This document shows positions 10,809 to 21,063 of a stretch of DNA of 64,000 nucleotides, in pieces; position 1 is the first letter of the stretch, and each line of letters starts with the position of its first letter. The notes under the pieces are model-generated. The model was not told the DNA's origin. It saw nothing but the letters and a program-made list of their open reading frames with translations, and did no database searches. A program made the position numbers and the translations under genes. The stretch comes from Helianthus annuus (Eukaryota > Streptophyta > Magnoliopsida > Asterales > Asteraceae): NCBI RefSeq assembly GCF_002127325.2, contig NC_035446.2, positions 155,302,629-155,366,628 on the forward strand, in the 5' to 3' direction.

Positions 10809-11252
10809 AAGATTTGAACCAAACGGATGCGCCGCGCATGGGTTTTGACCCTTTGTAAAAAATCAGCCAAACGGACGCATGGCGCATGGGTTTTGGCCTT
10901 TTGTAAGAAGTGAGCCAAATGGACGCATGGCGCATGGGTTTTGGCCGTTTTGTGAAAAGTGAGCCAAATGGACGCATGGCGCATGGGTTTTGGCCCTTTT
11001 GTAAAAAGTGAGCCAAATGGACGCATGGCGCATGGGTTTTGGCCCTTTTGTAAAAAGTGAGCCAAATGGACGCATGGCGCATGGGTTTTGGCTTTTTGTA
11101 AAAAGTGAGCCAAATGGACGCATGGCGCATGGGTTTTGGCCTTTTGTAAAAAGTGAGCCAAATGGACGCATGGCGCATGGGTTTTGGCCCTTTATAAAAA
11201 ATGAGCCAAATGGACGCATGGCGCATGGGTTTTGGCTCCTTTGTTGTTTCCT
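10809..11252. repeat. Minisatellite, about nine 48-49-bp units
   Basis: Units carry GGACGCATGGCGCATGGG followed by TTTTGGCC and a variable TTTTGTAAAAAGTGAGCC. Length varies by one or two bases between units, mostly in the C and T runs. No stop occurs in the minus-strand frames across much of it, so long repetitive open frames appear (peptide KPMRHASIWLTFYK), probably by chance. It lies between the 3' LTR and the promoter of the plus-strand extra gene; arrays in this place are common in Tat elements. Confidence 0.9.
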
Positions 11253-11466
11253 TCTGATGGAAGTTTGGTGGGCATGGGGAAATGTTTGGTGTGACTATCT
11301 GACGTCCCTGTCTTATCGGAGGTGAACAGTTGCTTTTGCAGTTACTTTCTGTCACGTCAGTCGGTTCTGTTGCCCATGTTTCCCGAAAAAAGAGTCGACG
11401 TCTTCTCTCTCTTCTGACGTGTCACTCCTTTATTGGTTCCTTTTTCTGTACCCTGACGGTCCACTA

Positions 11467-11497
11467 CCCATCGCATTAAATGCGATGGGTATAAATA
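11467..11497 (+). promoter_or_regulatory. Palindrome and TATA box of the antisense gene
   Basis: A perfect palindrome CCCATCGCA-TTAAA-TGCGATGGG (11467-11489) is directly followed by TATAAATA (11490-11497). The ATG of the gene follows 133 bp downstream after a pyrimidine-rich leader. This is a separate plus-strand promoter inside a minus-strand retrotransposon. Confidence 0.65.
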
Positions 11498-11629
11498 GGA
11501 GGCGGTTCCTCATTCTTCTTCACTTTTTCAAATTTCAAGTGTGTTTTCCTTCTATCTTCTCCCTTCATTCTCCGTTGTTTTCGATAGTTTTCTTTGAGTT
11601 CTTATTTCCGTCTTCTCTGTATTTGCACC

Positions 11630-14600
11630 ATGTCTGGTACGAATCCCACCCAACGGAAGAGAAAATATAAGGGGAGGGCTCCTCCCGGTCCTGACCAGGC
11701 GGTCATTTGTTGGAAAGAGGAGGAGTTCGTGAACCTGGTGAAGGATATGGGTTTCCGTCCCGAGTGGGGAGCCTAGTATCCTCCCGTCGGTTCTACTGCT
11801 TTGGACGCCCCTCCGGGCCATATCACTTTGTATGCTGCGTTTTTTCGGGAAGGTAGTTTCAGATTACCTATTACAAAGTTTACTGCTGCTGTGTTGAGGG
11901 GCTATGGGCTTCATATTTCACAGCTTAATGCTATTAGGCTTCCACGCATTACTCACTTTGAGTATGTCTGTAGGGCTTACCGTATTGAGCCTACGTTTCA
12001 GATGTTCAATTGTTTTTATAGTGTTACGTATGCTAGCGGTTTCTATTCGTTTCAAGCACGATCAGGTGTTGCTCCGGTGTGCTCCGTGCCTTTGAAGAGT
12101 CTTCATGACTGGAAACAGAAATTTTTCTATATCCGCCGTGATGTAATCCCGATAGATATGCCTTATCGGCAGGTGAGCCAAGGGATTCCAAGGGTAGATG
12201 TTATGGAGGATTATGGTGCTCAGGATTGGTATAAGAAGATAACCCACAAGGCGACTGCCATTTCTCAGTTGGAGGAGATGGCCTTGGTTGGTGCTGGGAT
12301 GAGTTTGTTGTGGGTGCCCAAGAATCCATTGGGTCAGCCCGTATACAACTATCAGGGCAAATGTATGTTTCTTTCATAAGATACCGCTGAGTTATTCTCC
12401 CTTATGTTTGTTATGCGTTCTTATCTTCTTGTCCTTTTGCAGTTGGTTACAGCTTGTTGAATGTCTTGGACCCTAAGGCGGCGGGTGCCATGGTTGAAGC
12501 TATTCAAGCGGAAGGGAACCCGACGTGGTTAGACCAAATCCGGGGTCGTTTTTTGCATCCAACTGATGAGAGCTTGAGTAGATATGCCGGCGAGGTTCTA
12601 GGTGAAGATGTTTGGAATGACCCTGTCGACCCGGGTCGAGAGGGAGTCATTGTCCTTTCAAGTGGAAGTTCTGACCAAAACCTTGAAGATCTAACCTCTC
12701 GTTGCGCGCGTGCAGGTACCGCGCAGGGTGATGCTGCTGAACCCGTGCATGAGGTTGTCGGTGATGATGATGATGTAGAGGTGCCTGTTGATTCGTCTGC
12801 TCAGTTGGTGTCGAGGAAGAAGGCGAGAACTAGTAAGTCTGCGAGGAAAGAGGGGAAGGCTGAGGGTAAAGCTGCTGGTTCTTCTCGTAAGCAACCCTCT
12901 ATACTTCCTTGTCTAGATTATGTGGTAGTTTCTGACACGTTGTCTGGCCTAGGGGTTGGTGAGAGAAGTCGAGAATCGGATCCTGATGACAGTGCTACTC
13001 TGACTGAGCACATGAGGAAAAAAGCCATCGAGGATCACAAGCGCAAGCTTAATGAGCAGTCTGCTGCTCTTTTTGCTGCTAAAAAAGCGAAACTTCATAA
13101 GGAGGCCCCCCCAGCACCTTCTGAATCTGAGATTGATCTTGGTGTTTTTAGTGGAGGTCGTGGGAATCTTTTGGAGGAGCTATATGCTGCATCTGCCCCT
13201 CCTACTGGTAATTGGCCTTTAATTGCATATTGTTTTTTCGTTTTCTTCGAGTTGTTCTTAATTCTTGTTCCATGACAGCAGTCAAGATTGGTAAGAAGCC
13301 TCGTGTGGCAGATATTTCTCAGATTACGCCGCCCACTTCCCCACCGTCGAGGACGGTGGTCTGACCCCTCCTCATGATGATGTTGAAGCGGATAAAAAGG
13401 GGGGGGAAGGAGTTACTGAAGTTGTGGGTGAAGGTGGTGGTGATGCTGGAGCTGTTGGTGGTGATGCTGGAGCTGTTAAGGGTAAGGGTGTTGAGGTGGA
13501 GGGGGAATCTAGTGAAACTACTCCTCACCAAACCATTTATACTAAGTGTCCTCCTGGTGGAGGTGGGGCTACTTCTGGTGTTGTGCCCAGCCCGCGATTT
13601 GAGCATAACCCTGCTGATTCTTGGGGTAATCCTGCTTGCGACGACCTACCACACGCCCCTCGCTGGAACCTTACTCAGGGTTCCAGGATGGATGATGTGA
13701 ACAACTGCCATGAATTTTTTGCTATGTCTCTTCCCCCTGCTGAGAGGATGTTCCAGAAAAACCGCAATCGATTTGCTTTGTTGGACGACCATGTTCGTGC
13801 CGGGGTTAATTTCTTTGCTACTTCTCAAGAAATTCTTCGTGAGTGGCGGTCAATGGGGGAAGAGACTCTTGAGTTTGAGGAGTCAAAGAAGTTTTTTGCT
13901 GAAGAGAGGGAGAGATTTAATGCGGAGAAGAAAGGTTTGCAGTGGAGGGTTGCTGATGCTGAACAGAAGCTTGAAGAGCAAAAACAGTTGAATGATCAGA
14001 AACAGAAAGATTGGGAAGCCGCGTGCGCGCGCATGAATGTTGAGATGCAATCTCAGCGTGATGCGATCGTGCGGTTATCCGGTGAAAAAACAGAACTTGC
14101 TGAAGAGGCGCAGCAGGCGCGTGTTGCGTCCGAAAAGAAAGCGAAAGAGTATGTTGATCGCATTGATAAGTTAGAGGTTCTTGTCCAGCAGAAAGTGGCT
14201 GAGTGTGAGGCCGCGCAGCGCCTTCTTGCTGAAAAGACTGCTGAATGTCAAGCAGCAGAACTCCTTGCTGAGGAAACGTCTGCTGACACCAGATGGTTGC
14301 TTTCTCGTGGTGTTCCCTTGGTAATTTCCTTTGCTCTTTCATCTTCTTTTATTTTCGTGATCATTTATTTGGTTGTCTCTTTTTTTTGTGTAGCTTGCTG
14401 ACCGCATATTGAATTCGCCTGAACTCGCCACGTATATGTTCGAATTGGGTGGAGCGGGGTATAATAGTGGTCGTAAGTTTGGGTACGCTGAAGGCAAGGC
14501 TGCAGTTATCAACAAGGAAAAGGATTATCATTTTGAGTTGTATAAGGAAGATTGTGACGGTGCTTATGCTGCTAAGCGCAAGGCGTTTTCAACCCTTGAC

Positions 14601-14720
14601 TTTGCTGTCGTCCGGGAGGCGCAGAAGTTATCCCGGAAACCAGATGGAGTTGCTCTTCTGAAGAAAGCCCTTGGAGATGATGCCGATGCGGCAGGAGGTG
14701 CTGGCACCAGTCAACCTTGA
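11630..14720 (+). pseudogene. Antisense extra gene of the Tat element ('putative gypsy type transposon' family), 4 exons
   Basis: Start ATG 11630 (MSGTNPTQRKRKYKGR). Exon 1 11630-12362, exon 2 12443-13207, exon 3 about 13279 or 13282 to 14320, exon 4 14394-14720; all junctions have GT/AG and the 3-4 join gives an in-frame LL. Exon 1 has the domain with HITLYAAFFREG and FRLPITKF, typical of the plant family named 'putative gypsy type transposon' (PF04195). Exon 3 is a long coiled coil rich in E, K, Q and A. Exon 4 ends with ELATYMFELGGAGYNSGRK. Breaks: TAG at 11774-11776 (likely from CAG) and a reading-frame shift near 13350. Extra ORFs of this kind between pol and the 3' LTR are known in Tat elements. 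The protein's role is unknown. It runs against gag-pol, so transcripts could pair. Confidence 0.75.
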
Positions 14721-15363
14721 TGGATGAATTCCGGCCTGTGCGTCGTGTATGGCCTTGGATGGGTCTGTAATGTTGACTGTTTTAGACAATTTATCTTTAT
14801 TTACCTTTTGTGGATATGTGCACTTGATCTTCTTTGTTTGATGCGTATTTTATCGCTTGCTTGTGTTTATGCGAATTTTGTTATCGTCATAATATGTGCA
14901 TGTTTAATTACTTTGATTAGGTGTCACGAATGAATTATAGCGCTGACAGGTGATGTTGTGTTTCTACAACGTTTTATTCTGTCGCTTGAATGCGCGCGTT
15001 TACGTGTGACTTACGAAGTGATCGAGTTGCAGGTTATTGTGTGAGCTCAGCTGTGTTCAGCCTTGGGAGCATTACAATGTTTAGTTACCTTGCTATCGAT
15101 TTTTTCGTGTTTATGTGGGCACGAAGTTTTATTTTGGCGTTTTGTAGGCTTTGGTTGTGTTTCTGACCCGGCTGTGCACTTAGCTGTGATGAGCCTTGGA
15201 GGTCTACAACGCTTCCTATGGTCGAGCCATTGATGTTTTCGTGTATGCCCAAAGTAATAAATGCAGTTGTGACAAGAAATTTGCATAAAATAAAGGTAGC
15301 CAAACACTTCTTGTATTATAGTAAATGTGTTGGCAGTTCGCCCTTTACGATTACATAGTTGTT
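14721..15363. other. Spacer between the antisense gene and pol
   Basis: No convincing coding frame. It should contain the 3' UTRs of two converging genes, the plus-strand extra gene and the minus-strand pol. Confidence 0.5.
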
Positions 15364-16838
15364 TTACATGTAGCACTTTCGGAGTTGTTGAGCATTCCAG
15401 GTTCGTGGAACCTCTTTGTTGTTGATGGTACGCAATTTGTAAGCTCCCTTGCCGAGTACTGCATCGATTACGTATGGGCCTTCCCATTTGGGAGCCAGTT
15501 TTCCGGGCTTTTCTGCGTTGGAAGCTTCATTGTCCCTTACGACATAGTCTCCCGGGTTAAAAGTGCAGACTCGGACTCTGGAGTTGTAATATTTTTCCAT
15601 CTTTGTTTTGTATTTGGCCTCGTTGATTGCTGCCATCTCTCTCCGTTCTTCTAGGAGGTCCAGGTCGATCCTCCTTTCTTCTTCATTGTTGATTAAGTTC
15701 ATTGAGAGCATTCGCGGAGATGGTAGCCCGATTTCTGCTGGGATGACTGCCTCGGACCCATAGACTAGGGTGAACGGTGTTTCGCCGTTGCTTGTCTTCG
15801 ACATTGTCCTATGGGCCCACAATATGCTGGGCAGTTCGTCTACCCATCCTCTTCTCTTTTCGCCTAACCTTGCCTTGATACCATCAACGATACTTTTGTT
15901 GACTGCCTCTACTTGACCATTCCCTTGCGGGTGCGCAACCGAAGAGAAGGTATGCTCGATATGTAGTTCTTTGAACCATCGTTCGAGGTCGTCTGCTGCA
16001 AAGTTAGTTCCGTTATCGGTGATGATTCTGAGAGGTAGGCCAAAGCGGCATATGATTTGCTCCCATATGAATCGCTTGACGACTGCCGATGTGGTTGATG
16101 CAAGTGCATTTGCCTACACCCATTTGGTGAAATAGTCGACTGCGACTATTATAAATTTGACTGCCCCTGGTGCTTCCGGGAAAGGACCTACCATGTCTAT
16201 GCCCCATTGTTGAAAAGGCCATGCGGTTGTGACTGGTACTAGTTCATTTTTGGGGCGCATGGTCTTGGGCGCATGTCTCTGACAGCCACTGCACTTCCTC
16301 AATTCTTTCACGGCATCGAGATGCATCCCGGGCCAGTAGTATCCGGCATTCATCACTTTTGCCACCACCATTCGAGGCCCGGCATGAATACCACAAATTC
16401 CTTCATGCACTTCCCGGATTAGGTAATTTGCGTCGTCGGCGTCAACACATCTCAGCAGCGGGCCGAGATTCGACTTTCGGTACAGTATCCCATCTGCCAT
16501 CTGATAGTGTTCTGATTTGTATTGGATCTTTCGCGCCTCGGCTTTGTTTTCGGGAAGTATCCCTGACTGCAAGTACATGATTATCGGTGTCATCCAGGAC
16601 GTTGTTCCTGTCTGGATGACACTTACTTCTCTGAGTGGAACGGATGGGTTGCTCAAAACCTCTATGCACACATCCTTTGCTAGGTGTTGGAAGCTTGTTG
16701 ATGCGAGCTTACTCAACGCGTCTGCCGGCTTGTTCTCGCTTCTATTTATGTGGTGCACTTTGTAAGAGTAGAAGGTTTGTAGCAAGGTTTTTGCTTGGCT
16801 GAGGTAGAGTGCCATGACATCCCCCTTGGCTTCGTATG
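15364..16838 (-). pseudogene. pol C-terminal part: end of RNase H and integrase, with one stop
   Basis: Read right to left. It opens after a frameshift in a run of five G near 16848-16852 that separates it from the upstream pol frame. A short connecting piece leads into the integrase zinc-binding region (HEGICGIHAGPR…CSGCQRHA). The catalytic core shows GIDMVGPF, then IITDNGTNF and HPQGNGQVEAV, so all three acidic residues of the DDE triad are present. An in-frame TAG at 16114-16116 lies just after DYFTKWV inside the core. The C-terminal part (GDYVVRDNEA, KWEGPYVI) is the usual post-core domain; the frame ends at 15364. The TAG can be explained by C to T in a CAG site. Confidence 0.9.
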
Positions 16839-19800
16839 TCAGACCCCCATTTTGATTGCCAATCGTAAGCCAGCCAGGAAAGCTTCGTACTCTGCTTCGT
16901 TGTTTGTGCTTTTAAAATCCAGGCGTATGGCGTACGTGAACTCGTGTTTATCGGGGCTTACCATCCTTAGCCCTGCGCTTGCTCCGTCTTCGTTAGATGC
17001 TCCATCAGTATATAACAACCATGACTTTTCTGTTTGCTCTTTCTCAGCCTTTTCCATGGCTTTGCACTCTCTTTCTTTGTCATCTGGAACTTCTGTCATA
17101 AAATCTGCCAAGACTTGGCCTTTGATTAATGGTCGTGGTCTGAAAACCACGTTGTGACCTCCCAGTTCTATTGCCCATTTGGCTAGCCTTCCTGATACTT
17201 CTGGCCTTGCAAGGATGTTGCCGATGTTGTAGTTTGTTAGCACGTGGATGACGTGATTGGCAAAGTATCTGCGCAGCCGCCTTGAAGCATGAATTAGTGC
17301 AAGGACTAACTTCTCCATGATTGCATATCGGGTTTCTGGATCGGTCAAGGTTCGCGACACGTAGTAAACTGGTGTTTGGACACCTTGACGATCGACATGC
17401 AGCACAGCTCCGACTGCCCTATCGGAAGCTGAAAGGTAAAGTACCAAAGGTTCTCCCTTGTTTGGTGCGGTTAGGGTTGGCAGTTTGATGAGGCAATCTT
17501 TCATCTCGCGGAACGCATTCTCTGCTTCCGGAGTCCATTGGAACTGGCTTTTCTTCATACAATTGCGCAAGGTTTTGATGAACGGAAAGGATTTTGCAGC
17601 GTGATTAGCTAGGAAACGGTTGAGCGCGGCTAGTCGTCCTGCTAACTTTTGCATGTCTTTGATGTTTGATGGTGAGGGCATCCTTTCTATAGCTTGGACT
17701 TTTTCCGGATTCACCTTAAAGCCATCTTTTGTGACGATGAAGCCTAAGAACTTTCCTTCTTCCATTCCGAATGAGCACTTTGTTGGCTTCAGCTTGATAC
17801 TTACGCTGCGTAGCGTGTTGAAGGTCTTTTGGATGTTGACCAGCATCGTGCCTTCTTCTTTGCTCATAATCACCAGGTCATCCATGTAGACTTCTATGTA
17901 CTTGCCAATGGCGTCACTGAATGTTTCGTTCATCAATCTTTGGTAGGTTGCGCCCGCATTCTTTAAGCCGAAAGGCATCTTGGTGTAGCAATACAGCCCT
18001 ATTGGCGTGCGGAATGCCATCTTATCTTCATCTTGGACAGCCATTTGAACTTGGTGATACCCCTTGTAGCAATCAAGAAAGCATTTCCACCTGAATGTTG
18101 CCAAAGAATCGATTTTCTCGTCTATGTCTGGTAAGGCGTAGCAGTCGCGCGGGCATGCCTTGTTTAAGTCTTTGTAGTCGACGCACATTCTCCAGCTGCC
18201 GTTTGGTTTCTTTACCATCACTAGGCTTGCTACCCAAGTTTGGTATCTGACTTCTCTGATGATGCCTGCATTTAGTAGTTCTAGTACTTGCTCTTTCATG
18301 GCGTCATGCTTTATATCACCCAGGTGGCGTTTGGCGTGCACCACTGGTTTTGCGTCTTCTGAGACGTTCAGACGGTGCTCTGCAATGTGCCGTGGAACAC
18401 CAACCATGTCAGCTGGTGTCCAGGCGAACACGTCCATATTCTCATGTAACAACTTCTTGAGCGCTGCGCGTGTTAGATCGGACATCGCTGGTCCCAGGGT
18501 AACTGTTTGTTCTGGGTGAGCGTTGTTCAACACCCATTTTTCTGCCTCTGCGCGTGGCGCTGGTTTACTTGCTTTTGTAGGCCTCATTTCATCTGTTGCT
18601 AAGACTTCCTTGCTTGCGTATATCAGCGCGATGCCTGTTTCCGTTGGGAATCCGATGGCCGAGTGTGGTGCAGAGCAAATCATGCTGAAGTCTCCCTGTG
18701 ATTCTCTTCCTAGGAGAATGTCGTGCCGTGAGTGTGTAGGCAGCACCATGAAAGTGACTTCTTCTGTTCTTGAATTTCGTCCGTCCGAGAGTAACACCGG
18801 GAATGATATCTGTCCCAGGGGAAAGACGGCCTCGTTGCAGAAACCAGTTAGTGGGTAGTCTACTGGCTCCAAGCGCGCCTTGTCCTCCTGGTCAAATTGA
18901 TTGAAGCATTGTTCGTATATGATGTCCGCGGTGCTCCCCGGATCGATGAAGATGTAGTCTGTCTGGTAGTGACCAATCACTCCTGGGATGACTATTGGTC
19001 GTTTTTCCCTTGGGCCTCCTCTAATAACTGGGAAGATGACTTGCTTCTCGCACCACGAATCATCTTGTGTACGCTTGTTGTAATTTTTCTTTGGTTTTCG
19101 TGGGCCTCCCTGCACCATGTGGGTCTCCAACTTCCTGAGTTTTTTGTTATCCGACCCTTCGTCTCTTCTTTGGATTTGGCGGTAGTCGCGCTTTCCGCCT
19201 TTGACCAGGTGAGTGAGCTTTCCATCCCTTAGGGCTCTTTCAATTTCTTGCTTCAGGCTGAAACAGTCGTCGGTGAGGTGACCCGTATCCTTATGGAATT
19301 CACAGTAGAGATTGGGATCTTGACCCCTTTTGTTGCGCATCTGTAGGGGTGGTTTGAATTGGTGGTTTTCAGTGGCCAAGACTTCCGACGGGGTCTTGGT
19401 TAATGGCGTCCACTGTTTCTCTCTGTTTTCTCTCTTTACTTCTTTTCTGTGTGCTATCTGATTGATTGTGTGTCGCGCATCTTCTTTTGGTGGGCTTCTT
19501 TCTCTATGACTGGAAGGCCTCCATGACTGGCCTCTGCTTTTTCTGCCATGTCGGTCATTAGAGTTAGGTGCGCGTTGACGGTGGTCATCACCGGTCAACT
19601 GTTTGTCTGTCTGTGCTATTGTCTTGGCGGCCTCAATGAAAGTTTCCCAATCTTTGGGTCCTCCGTCTCTACCTTTCACGCGCTTGATCAGGTCGTCACA
19701 CTTGACTGCCCTCATGAAGTGCGCGCGCATCATTTTTTCTCCCTCATCCCCAATCTCCAAGCATTCTTTGTTATATCTTGTGATAAAATCTTCCACGCTT

Positions 19801-20309
19801 TCGTGGTCTCGGCGCCATATGTTTAGACAATCTGCTGGGTCTCTGGCGTGCCTCCGCTGTTGAGAGAAGTGTGCCAAGAACTTCTCTTTGAAGTCAACCC
19901 ATGATTTAATTTTTCCTGCTGGTAAGCTGTCGAACCAGACGCGCGCTGCGCCCACGAACGTTTGTGCGAACAGGTGGCACCAAGTTGGTAGGTTCCACCC
20001 ACCTGTTGCTCCTGCGCCTTTGAAGACCTGGAGGTGATCGTCTGGATCTATCAGTCCATTGTATTTGCCAACGTTGTGCGGCAGCTTGGTTTTGTCTATG
20101 GTAGCTGTGGCAATCTCCCTGATGAATTTCGAATCTTCGGCCATGTCGTCTGGATGATAGCTTAAGGTATAGTCATGCTCTGCCTTTGGGTTGTACCCTG
20201 CGCGCTTTGCGGGCTTGTATGCTTCATGCTCTGGATGAAGTCTGCTAAACACTGAGGTTTCCCCTTTGTATGTTGGGTCGTCTTCTTCTTCATCCGATTC
20301 TGTGTTCAT
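16839..20309 (-). CDS. Gag-protease-RT-RNase H polyprotein of the Tat element, 1156 aa
   Basis: ATG at 20309. Residues about 100-215 are the capsid-like Retrotrans_gag region (CHLFAQTFVGAARVWF, WVDFKEKFLAHFSQQ). A Cys/His box CEFHKDTGHLTDDC lies at 336-349. The aspartic protease site reads IDPGSTADI (about 455-463), Pro replacing the common Ser. Reverse transcriptase covers about 660-870 with VYMDD at 807-811. RNase H follows (LSASDRAVGAVL). A second, archaeal-type RNase H begins YTDGASNEDGASAG near the end, with STNNEAEYEAF. The frame is then lost by a shift near 16850. It would be translated from the 5' LTR promoter at 21321 and cut by the protease. Start choice is uncertain because an upstream open frame overlaps it by 20 bp. 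Confidence 0.93.
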   Translation of the reverse strand: MNTESDEEEDDPTYKGETSVFSRLHPEHEAYKPAKRAGYNPKAEHDYTLSYHPDDMAEDSKFIREIATATIDKTKLPHNVGKYNGLIDPDDHLQVFKGAGATGGWNLPTWCHLFAQTFVGAARVWFDSLPAGKIKSWVDFKEKFLAHFSQQRRHARDPADCLNIWRRDHESVEDFITRYNKECLEIGDEGEKMMRAHFMRAVKCDDLIKRVKGRDGGPKDWETFIEAAKTIAQTDKQLTGDDHRQRAPNSNDRHGRKSRGQSWRPSSHRERSPPKEDARHTINQIAHRKEVKRENREKQWTPLTKTPSEVLATENHQFKPPLQMRNKRGQDPNLYCEFHKDTGHLTDDCFSLKQEIERALRDGKLTHLVKGGKRDYRQIQRRDEGSDNKKLRKLETHMVQGGPRKPKKNYNKRTQDDSWCEKQVIFPVIRGGPREKRPIVIPGVIGHYQTDYIFIDPGSTADIIYEQCFNQFDQEDKARLEPVDYPLTGFCNEAVFPLGQISFPVLLSDGRNSRTEEVTFMVLPTHSRHDILLGRESQGDFSMICSAPHSAIGFPTETGIALIYASKEVLATDEMRPTKASKPAPRAEAEKWVLNNAHPEQTVTLGPAMSDLTRAALKKLLHENMDVFAWTPADMVGVPRHIAEHRLNVSEDAKPVVHAKRHLGDIKHDAMKEQVLELLNAGIIREVRYQTWVASLVMVKKPNGSWRMCVDYKDLNKACPRDCYALPDIDEKIDSLATFRWKCFLDCYKGYHQVQMAVQDEDKMAFRTPIGLYCYTKMPFGLKNAGATYQRLMNETFSDAIGKYIEVYMDDLVIMSKEEGTMLVNIQKTFNTLRSVSIKLKPTKCSFGMEEGKFLGFIVTKDGFKVNPEKVQAIERMPSPSNIKDMQKLAGRLAALNRFLANHAAKSFPFIKTLRNCMKKSQFQWTPEAENAFREMKDCLIKLPTLTAPNKGEPLVLYLSASDRAVGAVLHVDRQGVQTPVYYVSRTLTDPETRYAIMEKLVLALIHASRRLRRYFANHVIHVLTNYNIGNILARPEVSGRLAKWAIELGGHNVVFRPRPLIKGQVLADFMTEVPDDKERECKAMEKAEKEQTEKSWLLYTDGASNEDGASAGLRMVSPDKHEFTYAIRLDFKSTNNEAEYEAFLAGLRLAIKMGV

Positions 20310-20997
20310 ATTGCGCGCCTAAACGAGCCTGGATCGGTTTTCTTTGCACATTGGGGTTTTGCACAAAGTTGCTTTCTGTTTCACCATAGGTATCGCGCGT
20401 GTCGTGCGCGCTTGGTCTTCTCACATTTTGAACTGGTCCTCTCTCCGGATGTAGGTTCCACGCGTTAGTCTGCTGAGTTGTATGTGTACTCAGAGACCTT
20501 GGTGGTGGAGTTACAAATGCTGACTGGTTAGCTTGTGCCTGGAGTAGAGCTTGCTGTGCGCTGAGTTGCGTATAAACGAGGTTTATGGACGCCATCTGTT
20601 CGGCATACCAGGAAGCGAGAGTTTTTCCTTCGGGTAGCCCTAAAAGTGCGGAGTAATTGAGTTGTGCTTGTTCCGATGGAGCTGAGGGGCCAGCTCCATG
20701 GCTTGGTGTCAGCACTGATGGTGGTGTCTGTTGCAACACCCCGGTCGGAGTTTGGAATGCGGCTCCGTTTGTGGTTTGACTGATGATCCTTGCTGGTGGT
20801 GTTTGGAAAGTGGGTCCAGCTGTGGTTTGGCTAACAACCCTGGATACACTCCCAAAGATAGGAGGAAAATCATTGTTCAGTTGTCCCTCTTGGATGGTTT
20901 CGTTCCTTTGACCCCTTTGGACGTGTGCTGTGTCCGAAACGAATTCAAAGGAAGAAACTTCTCCGTCGACTGGGTGTGAGGGAGTTTGTTCAGCCAT
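20290..20997 (-). CDS. N-terminal gag-like ORF of the Tat element, 235 aa
   Basis: Starts MAEQTPSHPVDGE just inside the primer binding site and leader. It is rich in Gln, Thr, Pro and Ser with repeated (V/I)(V/I)SQTT.G..FQTP motifs, then LNYSALLGLPEGKTLASWY. It overlaps the next frame by 20 bp in a different phase. In related elements this stretch usually forms the start of gag, so either one indel has split gag or the two are joined by frameshifting. I cannot tell which from the sequence alone. Confidence 0.65.
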   Translation of the reverse strand: MAEQTPSHPVDGEVSSFEFVSDTAHVQRGQRNETIQEGQLNNDFPPIFGSVSRVVSQTTAGPTFQTPPARIISQTTNGAAFQTPTGVLQQTPPSVLTPSHGAGPSAPSEQAQLNYSALLGLPEGKTLASWYAEQMASINLVYTQLSAQQALLQAQANQSAFVTPPPRSLSTHTTQQTNAWNLHPERGPVQNVRRPSAHDTRDTYGETESNFVQNPNVQRKPIQARLGAQYEHRIG

Positions 20998-21049
20998 TTT
21001 GACGAGTGTTTTTCAATAGAGAAAAGAGGTGAGATTGGTTTTGCAAAAA

Positions 21050-21063
21050 GCGGATGGCGCCAA
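21050..21063 (-). other. Primer binding site
   Basis: TTGGCGCCATCCGC on the minus strand, touching the 5' LTR. The same TTGGCGCCATCCG follows the unrelated-looking LTR at 61644-62175. Confidence 0.8.

Noticed and set aside
10809..11252. CRISPR-like array
   Set aside because: Units are head-to-tail minisatellite copies without unique spacers, in a plant retrotransposon.
10645..11355. Long minus-strand repetitive open frame of 236 codons
   Set aside because: It is only the minisatellite read through; the other minus frames are open as well, and the unit length varies by one base, so no fixed protein is maintained.
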